From NCBI GenBank assembly GCA_902633975.1, contig CACPHX010000001.1:1-46571 (forward strand): 46,571 nucleotides of DNA, given 5' to 3'. Numbering within the stretch: the stretch's first letter is position 1; each line of letters begins with the position of its first letter. Positions 8,481-16,864 of the stretch are shown here, piece by piece. The translations under genes and the position numbers were made by a program. This DNA comes from an uncultured Marinoscillum sp. Lineage in GTDB: Bacteria; Bacteroidota; Bacteroidia; Cytophagales; MED-G16. The notes below the pieces were generated by a model that was given only the letters and a program-made list of their open reading frames with translations, was not told the DNA's origin and did no database searches.

Positions 8481-9364
8481 CTCCTAATTTTAATACTATT
8501 TATATATACTCCTATAATAATCAATCCCATACCACTGAGCTGATAAATGTTTACTATTTCACCATCCAGTATTCCAATCACAACTGCTACAATTGGCATT
8601 AAGTAGGTAACTGTTGATGCAAAGACTGTATCTTTTATCTTTATTAAATTATAAAAAATCAATGTAGCAATTGAGGTGCTTAATATCCCCAAAATAAAAA
8701 CATAAATAAACTCGTCTTTATATGTATTGAAACTTTGCATGTGAATAAGAAATGGGGTATGTTTAAATAGTACATATAAAGTGATTGGTAATATTAAAAC
8801 AATGGAAAAGCTGGTTATAGTAACTGGTTTAAGATGATTCAAATGGTATTTTACCAGATTTAAATTAATCCCGTATAGTATTGTCGCCAATACAACGTAA
8901 AGTCCATATAAGTTTGATTGGTTAGTATCTGTATTTTCTGATAAGAGTATTAATGCTGCTGTTCCTGAAAAACCTATAGTTAAACCAATAATGTTATTTT
9001 TGGTTGCTTTTAGTTTATAGAAAAATACTCCAATTAATAAAGCAAAAAATGGAGTGAGAGAAGTTAAAACACCTGAGGTTCCACTGTCTATATTTGTCTG
9101 AGCTATTGGATACAAAAAATATGGAATCACGTTTCCTACTATTCCAGAAATAAATAATATTGGTATATCTTCTTTTTTAACCTTTTTAAAATTTTTTGAA
9201 AGAAATGGTATAAGAACAATAGCAGCAAATGATAACCTTAGCGCACCAATTTCAAAGGGCCCTAATGATACTAATGATTTCTTAATTAATATTGGTGAGC
9301 TACCCCAGATTAAACTTAAAAGAATCAGCAATAACCAGGCGTAAGCATTTTTGTTTTTGATCAT
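8477..9364 (-). CDS. EamA/DMT-family inner membrane transporter
   Basis: A 295-residue membrane protein with about ten hydrophobic segments arranged as two EamA repeats. The start AWLLLILLSLIWGSSPILIK is characteristic of drug/metabolite transporters, and PYFLYPIAQTNIDSGTSGVL marks the end of the first repeat's core. Members export amino acids, nucleotide bases or other metabolites; the substrate is not visible. It follows dusB with a 4-bp start/stop overlap, so the two are probably translated from one message. Confidence 0.85.
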   Translation of the reverse strand: MIKNKNAYAWLLLILLSLIWGSSPILIKKSLVSLGPFEIGALRLSFAAIVLIPFLSKNFKKVKKEDIPILFISGIVGNVIPYFLYPIAQTNIDSGTSGVLTSLTPFFALLIGVFFYKLKATKNNIIGLTIGFSGTAALILLSENTDTNQSNLYGLYVVLATILYGINLNLVKYHLNHLKPVTITSFSIVLILPITLYVLFKHTPFLIHMQSFNTYKDEFIYVFILGILSTSIATLIFYNLIKIKDTVFASTVTYLMPIVAVVIGILDGEIVNIYQLSGMGLIIIGVYINSIKIRS

Positions 9365-10359
9365 GTTAAACTAGTCTCTCTCTTCGTAGTATAGATACTA
9401 GAAATTTCCTCTAAAGTTTCCATTGATGAATTGATACTTTCGCTAAGAACTAACTTCATTCGATATTCTTTAAAGTTCTCAATTCCTTTAAAGTAATTAT
9501 TATAATGTCTTCTCATCTCGACTAGACCAAGCTTCTCACCCTTCCATTTAATTGAAAAGTAAAGATGTTTTTTTACTGCATTAATTCTTTCATCAATAGT
9601 AGGTATGCTTTTTCTCTTTTTATGTTTTAAATAATATTTTATTTCATTGAATATCCATGGGTTACCAATTGCCGCCCTTCCAATCATTATTCCATCTACA
9701 CCATATTTATTTTTATATTCTAGTGCTTTTTCTGGAGAATCCACATCACCGTTTCCAAAAATTGGTATTTTAATTCTTGGATTATTTTTTACTTCTGCAA
9801 TATAATTCCAGTTTGCTTCTCCTTTGTACATCTGTTTTCTTGTCCTTCCGTGAATTGATAATGCTTTTATTCCAACATCTTGTAAACGTTCAGCCACCTC
9901 CATAATTTTGATGTTATTTTCATCCCAACCTAGTCGAGTCTTAACAGTCACAGGAATTTTAACTTGCTTAACAATTTCAGCTGTCATTTTTTGCATTTTG
10001 TCAAGGTCAAGTAATATTCCTGCACCAGCTCCTCTACATGCAACTTTCTTGACCGGACACCCATAGTTAATATCTAAAATCTCCGGTTTTGCTTTTTCAG
10101 ATATTTCTGCTGCCTGTCTCATTGAATCAATCTTATCACCAAATATCTGAATCCCTATTGGTCTCTCATCATCGTATATATCAAGTTTCTGTACACTTTT
10201 TTCAGCATCTCTGATTAAACCTTCTGATGATATAAACTCAGTGAACATAAGGTCGGCGCCATTTTGTTTACACACCGCTCTAAACGGCGGATCGCTTACA
10301 TCTTCCATAGGCGCTAGAAGTAGAGGAAATTCACCGAGCTCTATATTGTCAATTTTCAT
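9361..10359 (-). CDS. dusB: tRNA-dihydrouridine synthase B
   Basis: DusB is an FMN enzyme that reduces specific uridines of tRNA to dihydrouridine. The 332-residue protein has the TIM-barrel FMN domain: APMEDVSDPPFRAVC at the N terminus, EFISSEGLI, DINYGCPVKKVACRGAGAG with the catalytic cysteine, VKTRLGW, SIHGRTRKQMYKG, and PIFGNGDVDSPEKA with GVDGIMIGRAAIGNPW for flavin phosphate binding. A helical tRNA-recognition domain follows. Length is normal. DusB family assignment is secure; subtype B is based on overall similarity. It diverges from the CPBP protease gene across 46 bp that carry a TAnnTTTG box for the other gene. Confidence 0.92.
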   Translation of the reverse strand: MKIDNIELGEFPLLLAPMEDVSDPPFRAVCKQNGADLMFTEFISSEGLIRDAEKSVQKLDIYDDERPIGIQIFGDKIDSMRQAAEISEKAKPEILDINYGCPVKKVACRGAGAGILLDLDKMQKMTAEIVKQVKIPVTVKTRLGWDENNIKIMEVAERLQDVGIKALSIHGRTRKQMYKGEANWNYIAEVKNNPRIKIPIFGNGDVDSPEKALEYKNKYGVDGIMIGRAAIGNPWIFNEIKYYLKHKKRKSIPTIDERINAVKKHLYFSIKWKGEKLGLVEMRRHYNNYFKGIENFKEYRMKLVLSESINSSMETLEEISSIYTTKRETSLT

Positions 10360-10378
10360 TAAATGACATTTTTTAATT

Positions 10379-10386
10379 TAAATTTG
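10379..10386 (+). promoter_or_regulatory. Candidate Bacteroidota -7 promoter box for the CPBP-cdsA run
   Basis: The sequence TAAATTTG matches the Bacteroidota -7 consensus TAnnTTTG and lies 19 bp before the ATG at 10406. It also argues against the upstream TTG at 10388 as the start, because transcription should begin only a few bases after the box. No clear TTG -33 element is seen at the usual distance. Confidence 0.4.
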
Positions 10387-10405
10387 TTTGCAAAGAAAAT
10401 CAATT

Positions 10406-11269
10406 ATGAATAAACACGTAAAAGAATTATTATATATCTCACTTTGGTCTTTACCAGTCATACTTATGTTCTTGTCTTCAGCGGTGACTGAGGTAGATAC
10501 CGAAATACCTTTTGAAATTTTTGATAGGAAGATAATGCTCATATCAAATTCATTAGCTCTAATACTATTGGGTTTGCCCTATTTTGCTATTTGGAAGAAT
10601 ACCAATTATAACATGAATTTCAAAAAAGTATCTTTAAGCTCTATATTTTTTGTTTTTATACTCACTTTCCTTTTCGTACTCGTGGACTCACCAATAGTTA
10701 TCTGGAACAAATCAGTCATTTTTCCGGATTTCTTAAGTTCTTTTGAGTCGTGGGCTAAGTTGAAGGAATCTCAGCTTGAGGAACTAACAATATATCTTGT
10801 CTCATTTGATAATTTCAATGAGTACCTTATAGGTATAATAGCAATTGCTATTATACCTGGTTTTTTTGAAGAATTTTTATTTAGAGGGATTATTCAAAAG
10901 AATTTCTATTTGATTTCAAGAAATCATCATTTAGCTATTTGGCTTAGTGCTTTTATTTTCAGCACTATACACATGCAGTTTTATGGTTTTTTCCCAAGGC
11001 TCCTCATGGGTGTTCTATTTGGTTATCTTTTCTACTGGTCTGGAAGTATTTTCTATGCTGTTATTGCTCATGCGTTTAATAATTTTTTTGCTGTTACTAT
11101 GTGGTATGCTGCTCAACAAGGTTATTTTGGTAAAGAATATGAACTAGGTGTAAATGATCCTCCAGATTTACCAGTTGTGGTTATAATTCTTTCATTAATT
11201 CTATTTTTAATTACTATTTATTTTGTCAGACAAAAACTGTTAAATGAAAGAGCAGATAAAATGGGTTAG
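10406..11269 (+). CDS. CPBP-family intramembrane glutamic endopeptidase
   Basis: CPBP (ABI/Rce1-like) proteins are membrane proteases whose active site sits in the bilayer. The protein has six to eight hydrophobic segments and the conserved motifs: FFEEFLFRGII (EExxxR with the catalytic glutamates), IFSTIHMQFYGFFPRLLMG (motif 2 histidine) and AVIAHAFNNFF (motif 3). Start at ATG 10406 (MNKHVKELLY) is preferred over a TTG 18 bp earlier because of the promoter box. Its end overlaps the DUF2007 gene by 26 bp. Bacterial members are often linked to peptide maturation or immunity; here it heads a phospholipid-related run and seems housekeeping. Confidence 0.88.
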   Translation: MNKHVKELLYISLWSLPVILMFLSSAVTEVDTEIPFEIFDRKIMLISNSLALILLGLPYFAIWKNTNYNMNFKKVSLSSIFFVFILTFLFVLVDSPIVIWNKSVIFPDFLSSFESWAKLKESQLEELTIYLVSFDNFNEYLIGIIAIAIIPGFFEEFLFRGIIQKNFYLISRNHHLAIWLSAFIFSTIHMQFYGFFPRLLMGVLFGYLFYWSGSIFYAVIAHAFNNFFAVTMWYAAQQGYFGKEYELGVNDPPDLPVVVIILSLILFLITIYFVRQKLLNERADKMG

Positions 11270-11462
11270 TCTATTTAAGACAAAGAATAGAATTGAAGCT
11301 TACCAGGTCTTATCACTTCTTGAAAGTAAAGAGATAAGGTGCATACCTCTTGACAAAATAGACTCCTCATACAATAATTTTGGTTATTTTGAGGTTTTAG
11401 TATCCGAAAAAAATTATCTTAAGGCTAAATCTTTACTAACTGAAAATAAAAAAAGTGGATAA
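11244..11462 (+). CDS. DUF2007 domain small protein
   Basis: A 72-residue protein fitting DUF2007 (putative prokaryotic signal-transducing protein): an N-terminal strand WVSLFKTKNRIEAYQVLSLL, then SKEIRCIPLDK, and the typical ending YFEVLVSEKNYLKAKSLL. The fold is a small ferredoxin-like alpha/beta unit resembling PII-like domains; function unknown. It overlaps the preceding protease gene by 26 bp and the following cdsA gene by 8 bp, so translational coupling is likely. In Bacteroidota this gene commonly sits near cdsA. Confidence 0.75.
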   Translation: MKEQIKWVSLFKTKNRIEAYQVLSLLESKEIRCIPLDKIDSSYNNFGYFEVLVSEKNYLKAKSLLTENKKSG

Positions 11463-12279
11463 AACTAACCTTAAAAATAGGTTTTTAACTGCTCTTTTTG
11501 GAGGGTCGCTCTTGATTCTTTCAACCTTCCATGAGTTATCTTATTTATTAGCTTTTGTTGTTATCATATATTTATCATCTAGAGAGTATTATAGAATTCT
11601 TAAACAAAATAATTATAGACCTAATGATATTCTTGGAGTGTTTTTATCAGTTTTGATCTTTATAACTTCATATCTCTATTCAAGTAATGGAGAGATGTGG
11701 GGGATATATTTTATTCTCATACCTATTCTCCCAATTGTTTGCCTTTCTGCTCTTTATAGTTCAAAAAGTAAAGAAGCGATAAAAAATGTATCAGTAACTT
11801 TTTTTGGAATACTTTATATTTCTCTTCCACTCTCACTCATGAACTTTATAGTATTTGCGCAAGGCAGTTACGATTCTATATTCTTACTTAGTGTCTTTAT
11901 TTTTTTGTGGGCTAGTGAAAGTGCTGCTTTTATTGGTGGATCTTTATTTGGAAAAACAAAGTTATTTGAGTCGGTATCACCAATGAAAACATGGGAGGGC
12001 GTGTTTTCAGGTTTTTTTGTTAATATGTCTATTGCTTACTTGCTACATTTCTTTTTTGATATGTATTCATTTTTATTTTGGGCAATATTCTCTCTAGTTG
12101 TATTAGTTTCAGGTGTTTTTGGTGATTTGTTTGAATCATTAATCAAAAGAAACTTTAATCTTAAAGATAGTGGAAACAAGCTTCCAGGCCACGGTGGTTT
12201 TTTAGATAGATTTGATAGTTTTTTCTTTGTGGTTCCCTACGTATTTTTTTATCTTAAAATTATGTCTCAGATAACTTAA
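11455..12279 (+). CDS. cdsA: Phosphatidate cytidylyltransferase (CDP-diglyceride synthase)
   Basis: CdsA joins phosphatidic acid and CTP to give CDP-diacylglycerol, the precursor of phosphatidylethanolamine and acidic phospholipids. The 274-residue protein has about eight membrane segments and a perfect family signature near the C terminus: SLIKRNFNLKDSGNKLPG followed by HGGFLDRFDSF. The start is a GTG overlapping the previous stop by 8 bp; no ATG is available nearby, and the first residues KNRFLTALFGG match the usual CdsA start. It acts in the inner membrane upstream of Psd, whose gene lies downstream beyond gdh. Confidence 0.93.
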   Translation: MDKTNLKNRFLTALFGGSLLILSTFHELSYLLAFVVIIYLSSREYYRILKQNNYRPNDILGVFLSVLIFITSYLYSSNGEMWGIYFILIPILPIVCLSALYSSKSKEAIKNVSVTFFGILYISLPLSLMNFIVFAQGSYDSIFLLSVFIFLWASESAAFIGGSLFGKTKLFESVSPMKTWEGVFSGFFVNMSIAYLLHFFFDMYSFLFWAIFSLVVLVSGVFGDLFESLIKRNFNLKDSGNKLPGHGGFLDRFDSFFFVVPYVFFYLKIMSQIT

Positions 12280-12315
12280 AATTGTAGATTTACAAAGTCA
12301 AACCCAAAAACTGAT

Positions 12316-13620
12316 ATGAGTTATAAAGAACCAGCTCCTATCCTGCACGATAAAGATCCTCTCGAGTCAATGATGAAGAGGTTTCATGTTGCAGCAGAAT
12401 ACCTTGACCTTGATGAGGAGGTCTATAACGTTTTAAAATCTTCAGTAAAGAAAATTATTGTTTCGCTACCAATCTCTATGGATGATGGTTCAATTAGAGT
12501 TTTCGAGGGATATAGAGTGATACATTCTAATATTCTAGGCCCTTCAAAAGGAGGCATAAGATATGATTCTTCTGTCAATATAAATGAGGTAACAGCCCTT
12601 GCTGCTTGGATGACTTGGAAATGTGCGGTTGTTGATATTCCTTATGGTGGAGCCAAAGGGGGTATATGTTGTGATCCAAAACAAATGAGTCTTTCAGAGC
12701 TGGAAAGGTTAACAAGAGCTTATACCCAGTCTATGAACGATATATTTGGTCCAGACAAAGATATACCAGCGCCTGATGTTGGAACAGGACCTGATCAGAT
12801 GGCTTGGTTGATGGATGAATATTCAAGAGCTCGAGGGGTTACAATTAATGCTGTTGTCACTGGAAAACCAATAATACTTGGAGGTTCCGCGGGAAGGATA
12901 GAAGCTACTGGACGGGGAGTTATGGTAGCAACATTAGCCGCTTTAACAAAAAACAAAATAAATCCATTTAATGCTAAAGTTGCTATACAAGGTTTTGGCA
13001 ATGTTGGATCTTGGGCAGCTTTGTTATTGAAAGAAAGAGGGTGTAATGTTGTCGCAATTTCTGATATATCTGGTGGTTATTATGACGAGAAAGGAATAGA
13101 TATAGGTAAGGCAATCCAGTACAGAAATGAGAATAAAGGAACACTAGAAGGGTTTAAGGAAGCCACGAAAATTTCTAATGATGAATTGTTAAAGTTGGAT
13201 GTTGATGTTTTAATTCCTGCGGCTCTTGAAAATGCTATAACTGAAAAAAATGTTAATTCGATCAAGGCTAAAGTAATTGTTGAGGGTGCAAATGGCCCTA
13301 CATCACATGAAGCTGATTCTATTATCGAAAAAAAGGGAATTGTTGCTGTTCCAGATATTTTGGCAAATGCTGGTGGTGTTATTGTTTCATATTTTGAATG
13401 GGTTCAAAACAGGCTAGGTTTCAAATGGACTAAAAACCGAGTTTATAGAAGGAGTGATTCCATAATAAAACAGTCTTTTAACAATGTCTATGCAATTTCC
13501 AAAAAATATAAAGTATCATTAAGAACTGCTGCTTATATTGCAGCAATAGATAAAGTTTCTAGAACTTATAAGTATAGAGACGGTTCATTCACGTTTCAGA
13601 AAAATGCTCAGAATACATAA
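12316..13620 (+). CDS. gdhA: Glu/Leu/Phe/Val dehydrogenase, probably glutamate dehydrogenase
   Basis: This oxidoreductase interconverts glutamate and 2-oxoglutarate plus ammonium, linking nitrogen and central carbon metabolism. The 434 residues match hexameric GDH: GPSKGGIRYD and VDIPYGGAKGGI (substrate binding with the catalytic lysine), PAPDVGTGPDQMAWLMDEYS, then a Rossmann domain with GFGNVGSWAA and a DIS end to its second strand. The length fits the roughly 420-residue catabolic or dual-cofactor type better than the roughly 450-residue E. coli GdhA; leucine dehydrogenase is shorter. It is inserted between cdsA and psd and overlaps the start of psd by 17 bp. A weak TAnnTTTA box lies in the 36-bp gap upstream. 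Confidence 0.9.
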   Translation: MSYKEPAPILHDKDPLESMMKRFHVAAEYLDLDEEVYNVLKSSVKKIIVSLPISMDDGSIRVFEGYRVIHSNILGPSKGGIRYDSSVNINEVTALAAWMTWKCAVVDIPYGGAKGGICCDPKQMSLSELERLTRAYTQSMNDIFGPDKDIPAPDVGTGPDQMAWLMDEYSRARGVTINAVVTGKPIILGGSAGRIEATGRGVMVATLAALTKNKINPFNAKVAIQGFGNVGSWAALLLKERGCNVVAISDISGGYYDEKGIDIGKAIQYRNENKGTLEGFKEATKISNDELLKLDVDVLIPAALENAITEKNVNSIKAKVIVEGANGPTSHEADSIIEKKGIVAVPDILANAGGVIVSYFEWVQNRLGFKWTKNRVYRRSDSIIKQSFNNVYAISKKYKVSLRTAAYIAAIDKVSRTYKYRDGSFTFQKNAQNT

Positions 13621-14260
13621 GGAGGGACATAAGTTTTTATTTGTGTTGTTCGTTATTGGTTTTGCGATTAACCTCGTTATCTTCCTATTGGATCTTTCTA
13701 TATGGGTAAAGAGTTTTGTTTTACTATTAACTTTATTTGAACTATTCTTTTTTTTACAGTTCTTTAGAAGCCCCGTAATTAAAAAGAATATTGGAGACAA
13801 AAAAATAATTTCTCCAGCTAATGGAAAAGTTGTTCATATTGGAGAGGTTTTTGAGGATGAATATTTTAAAGAAAAAAAACTTATGATATCCATATTTATG
13901 TCTCCTTTTGATGTGCACATAAATAGGAATCCAATCAGCGGTTTTGTTAAATATTATAAATATCATAAAGGAAAATACTTGGTTGCTTGGCACCCTAAAT
14001 CAAGTAAGTTAAATGAGAGAACAACTACTGTCATTGCAAATGAAAACATTGAGTTAATGGTTAGACAAATTGCAGGATTTGTTGCAAGGCGAATAGTAAA
14101 TTACTCTAAAGAAGGATCAAAAGTCAACCAAGCTGATCAGTTAGGTTTTATAAAATTTGGGTCAAGGGCAGATATTTTTCTTCCTCTTGAAACTAAAGTT
14201 TGTGTTAAAAAAGATCAAATTACTATAAGTGGAGAAACATTAATAGCTGAGTTAGATTAA
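13604..14260 (+). CDS. psd: Phosphatidylserine decarboxylase family proenzyme
   Basis: Psd decarboxylates phosphatidylserine to phosphatidylethanolamine using a pyruvoyl group made by self-cleavage. The 218-residue protein is the short form: two N-terminal membrane segments (about residues 10-55), the PANGKVV strand, MSPFDVHINRNPISG with the conserved histidine, and near the C terminus FIKFGSRADIFLP, where cleavage before Ser would create the pyruvoyl prosthetic group. The GS motif replaces the LGST of E. coli, as is usual in this short form. The start overlaps the gdh stop by 17 bp, and the 3' end overlaps the convergent reductase gene by 9 bp. Confidence 0.9.
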   Translation: MLRIHKEGHKFLFVLFVIGFAINLVIFLLDLSIWVKSFVLLLTLFELFFFLQFFRSPVIKKNIGDKKIISPANGKVVHIGEVFEDEYFKEKKLMISIFMSPFDVHINRNPISGFVKYYKYHKGKYLVAWHPKSSKLNERTTTVIANENIELMVRQIAGFVARRIVNYSKEGSKVNQADQLGFIKFGSRADIFLPLETKVCVKKDQITISGETLIAELD

Positions 14261-14734
14261 TTTTTTTTCTATTAACTCAACAATTTCTTTTAAATACTTT
14301 TCATCAACTTCATCGAAGTTTCCATATCTAGTATCGTCAACATCCAATATACCAAAAACATCATTACCTCTAAATATTGGTATAACAATCTCAGATTTTG
14401 ATTTTGAACTGCATGCAATGTGACCTGGAAATTTTTCAACATCATCTACTATAATTGATCGTTTTTCTTCCCAAGACTTTCCACACACCCCTCGCCCAAA
14501 ACCAATCCTTGTACAAGCAACAGGGCCTTGAAAGGGTCCTAAAACTAATTCATTTTCCTTAACAATATAGAAGCCTGTCCAAAGGAAATTATGTACCTCA
14601 TTAATTGCAGAACATGTATTAGATAGATTGGCAATTAAATCTCTTTCATCTTTAATTAGTAAACTAACTTGATTTACTAATTCAATGTATTTTTCCTCTT
14701 TATTTAAATTTTGTGATATTTTAATTTCTTCCAT
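14252..14734 (-). CDS. Free methionine-(R)-sulfoxide reductase (GAF domain)
   Basis: fRMsr repairs free methionine-R-sulfoxide with electrons from thioredoxin. The protein is a single GAF domain with WTGFYIV, LVLGPFQGPVACTRI, GRGVCGKSW, FPGHIACSSKSKSEIVIPI and GILDVDD. Cysteines fall at 74, 84 and 108; the spacing of 10 and 24 residues equals that of the three catalytic/resolving cysteines of the E. coli enzyme as I recall it (84, 94, 118). The ATG at 14734 (MEEIKIS) is preferred to the one 27 bp upstream because it gives a normal N terminus; it still overlaps the end of ribD by 14 bp, so it is probably translated from the ribD transcript. Confidence 0.9.
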   Translation of the reverse strand: MEEIKISQNLNKEEKYIELVNQVSLLIKDERDLIANLSNTCSAINEVHNFLWTGFYIVKENELVLGPFQGPVACTRIGFGRGVCGKSWEEKRSIIVDDVEKFPGHIACSSKSKSEIVIPIFRGNDVFGILDVDDTRYGNFDEVDEKYLKEIVELIEKKLI

Positions 14735-15752
14735 TGTTATAAATTGTATACAATTTGTCATTATCTATATTTTGAAAGTGTTTCGGTAATTTAAATCTAG
14801 GCGCTTTAATTCCTTCGTCAAATTTATTATTTCCAGTGAATACTCTTGCTTCATCCCAGATATTTTCTTTTATTATATTATTTAATGTTTTTGCTCCTCC
14901 CTCAACTAATAAACTTGAGATTCCTTTTTTATATAAAATATTTAATACTTTTTTAAATGACAGATTTTTGGTTTTATAAAACTCTTTACCAGAACAAGAA
15001 GAAGATTCAACTTGATTAATAATTAATGATGGTAATTCATCATTAATTACTTTTTTGTTTTTTAGTGATTTAAGCTTCGGATTTATGATAATCCTCAAGG
15101 GATTATCTCCTTTCCATTTTCTTACATTAAGTTTAGGGTTATCAATTAAAACCGTATTAATTCCAACGCAAATACCGTCTTCCTCTGATCTCCATTTATG
15201 AACAAATTTTCTTGATAAACCATTTGATATCCATCTAGAGTCTCCATTTTTTCGGGCTATAAAACCATCAATAGTCTGTGCCCATTTCATGATTACGTAT
15301 GGTCTATTTTTTTTAAAATTAGTAAAAAATCTTCGGTTTAGGATTTCACCTTTTTCTCTTTTAATTCCTTCTATTACATCTATACCATTGTCCCTAAGAA
15401 TATCAATACCTCTACCATTTACTCTCTTGTTTGGATCTTTATTTGCTATTATTACTTCCTTAGGCTTATGCTTTATTATTTCTAGAGTACAAGGAGGGGT
15501 TTTTCCATAATGGCTACAGGGTTCTAAATTTACATAAATTGAACTTCCTTCTATTTCTTTTTTATTAGTTACAGATTTTATAGCATTTATTTCTGCATGT
15601 TCTTTGCCATATTTTTTGTGATATCCTTCACCAATTATTTTATTATCCTTTACAATAACACATCCCACCATAGGGTTTTGTTTCACATTCTCCAAACCTT
15701 TCTTAGCTAAATAAAATGTCCTTTCTATATATTTATGATGAGTTTTATCCAT
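14721..15752 (-). CDS. ribD: Bifunctional riboflavin deaminase/reductase
   Basis: RibD performs the second and third steps of riboflavin synthesis, deaminating the pyrimidine and reducing the ribosyl side chain. The N-terminal deaminase domain shows NPMVGCVIV, YGKEHAEINAI (zinc His and catalytic Glu) and LEPCSHYGKTPPCT (two zinc cysteines). The reductase domain follows with KWAQTIDGFIA, SRWISN, DGICVGINTVLIDNP and LLVEGGAKTLN. The start at 15752 (MDKTHHKYIERTF) gives the usual deaminase N terminus; an ATG 27 bp further upstream would overlap prmC. No FMN riboswitch can fit in the tiny gap to prmC. Confidence 0.92.
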   Translation of the reverse strand: MDKTHHKYIERTFYLAKKGLENVKQNPMVGCVIVKDNKIIGEGYHKKYGKEHAEINAIKSVTNKKEIEGSSIYVNLEPCSHYGKTPPCTLEIIKHKPKEVIIANKDPNKRVNGRGIDILRDNGIDVIEGIKREKGEILNRRFFTNFKKNRPYVIMKWAQTIDGFIARKNGDSRWISNGLSRKFVHKWRSEEDGICVGINTVLIDNPKLNVRKWKGDNPLRIIINPKLKSLKNKKVINDELPSLIINQVESSSCSGKEFYKTKNLSFKKVLNILYKKGISSLLVEGGAKTLNNIIKENIWDEARVFTGNNKFDEGIKAPRFKLPKHFQNIDNDKLYTIYNNGRN

Positions 15753-15763
15753 ATAACAATTAC

Positions 15764-16600
15764 GTGAAAACAACAGCAAGCAAAATTAGCAATAAACTTA
15801 AAGAAATGATAACTACTTTAAATGGAAGTGATTTGGAAAATATTATCGTAAAGTATCTATATCTAAAATTTGATATTTCACCAACTGACATTTTACTTGA
15901 AAAAGAAATTATTTTGAAAAAAAATGAAAATGATCTTTTAATAAATGATATAAATAAATTAAATCAAAACATACCAGTGCAGTATGTTGCCTCATCTGAG
16001 TTTTTCCTCTATAAAAAATTTTATATAAATGATAAAGTTTTAATTCCTAGACCTGAAACTGAGGAACTTGTAAATCTGATTATAAGAAGAGAAAAAAAAC
16101 GAAAGCCTATTAATATAATTGATATAGGTACTGGTTCAGGTTGCATTGCAATTTCTTTAAGAAAAAATATTAATTCAAAAGTAATGGGAATTGACATTTC
16201 TCCTGAGGCTATAACTGTAGCAAGAAAAAATATTTTGGATGACAGTGAAAATGTTGACTTAGTTAACGAAAGTATAGAGAAATTTAAAACGGACAGAATG
16301 TTTGATGTCATTGTAAGTAATCCACCTTATATACCAATAAGTGATAAAAAGTTAGTTGATAGTTTAGTATTAGATAATGAACCTAAAACAGCTTTATTTA
16401 CACAGGATGATCCTCTATATTTCTATAGAAAAATATTAGTTTTTGCAAAAAAAAATTTAAATGAGGGCGGAAGAATATATCTGGAAATTAATGACCTGTA
16501 TGTTAATGAGGTATTAGATTTATTCCAAGGCTATAACCCTGAAAGCATGAGAGATTTTTATGGAAAAAATAGATTTATAATTTGTAATACGGATAAGTAA
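15764..16600 (+). CDS. prmC: Peptide chain release factor N5-glutamine methyltransferase
   Basis: PrmC methylates the glutamine of the GGQ motif of release factors. The protein has the N-terminal helical release-factor-binding domain, then the SAM domain with IDIGTGSGCIAISL, the acidic GIDISPEA and the substrate motif VSNPPYIP (NPPY). RPETEELV precedes the methyltransferase fold as usual. The start is uncertain: GTG at 15764 gives a typical N terminus (KTTASKISNKLKEM), whereas an ATG at 15716 would add 16 residues and run into the ribD start region on the other strand. The 3' end abuts the convergent thiamine-binding gene with no gap. Confidence 0.9.
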   Translation: MKTTASKISNKLKEMITTLNGSDLENIIVKYLYLKFDISPTDILLEKEIILKKNENDLLINDINKLNQNIPVQYVASSEFFLYKKFYINDKVLIPRPETEELVNLIIRREKKRKPINIIDIGTGSGCIAISLRKNINSKVMGIDISPEAITVARKNILDDSENVDLVNESIEKFKTDRMFDVIVSNPPYIPISDKKLVDSLVLDNEPKTALFTQDDPLYFYRKILVFAKKNLNEGGRIYLEINDLYVNEVLDLFQGYNPESMRDFYGKNRFIICNTDK

Positions 16601-16864
16601 TTAATCTTTATATTTTAAGGTTCCTTTCGAAATTTTTAAAACAAATACACTTCTATACTTATCTAAAAAATCTCTAACCTCATTATTTAAAAGTTCAATT
16701 ATATCCGAATAATCACCATATATTAGTGAACTTAAGCCATTAGTTTCAATCTCCAAATTTTTATTTTGAATACTCTTTAAAAACTCTTTGACAATCAGTT
16801 TGTAATTGCCATTAGAGTCTTCCTCTTGCAGTTTATAAAGACTAATTTCTACTGTGGTTTTCAT
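16601..16864 (-). CDS. Small thiamine-binding (YkoF/UPF0045-type) protein
   Basis: An 87-residue protein with the alternating pattern of the MTH1187/YkoF-like thiamine-binding family: TVEISLYKL at the start, a central helix, and TNGLSSLIYGDYSDIIELLN, the most recognisable family block. YkoF-type proteins bind thiamine or its hydroxymethylpyrimidine part. The gene begins on the base after the TonB-dependent receptor stop, so it belongs to the same transcript and under the same TPP riboswitch. It has no signal peptide, so it would act in the cytoplasm, perhaps as a carrier or sensor after uptake. Family assignment rests on pattern recognition over a short sequence and is supported strongly by the context. 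Confidence 0.7.
   Translation of the reverse strand: MKTTVEISLYKLQEEDSNGNYKLIVKEFLKSIQNKNLEIETNGLSSLIYGDYSDIIELLNNEVRDFLDKYRSVFVLKISKGTLKYKD

Noticed and set aside
10388..10405. TTG at 10388 as the start of the CPBP protease
   Set aside because: It lies 1 base after a promoter-like box and adds only six polar residues; the ATG at 10406 is better.
15289..15510. A 73-codon plus-strand frame inside ribD with hydrophobic content
   Set aside because: Opposite the conserved deaminase motif PCSHYGKTPPC; the hydrophobic look comes from the reverse complement of Lys- and Asn-rich codons.
15753..15763. Possible FMN riboswitch ahead of ribD
   Set aside because: Only about 11 bp separate ribD from prmC, far too little for the RFN element, and no such motif is seen inside prmC's start.
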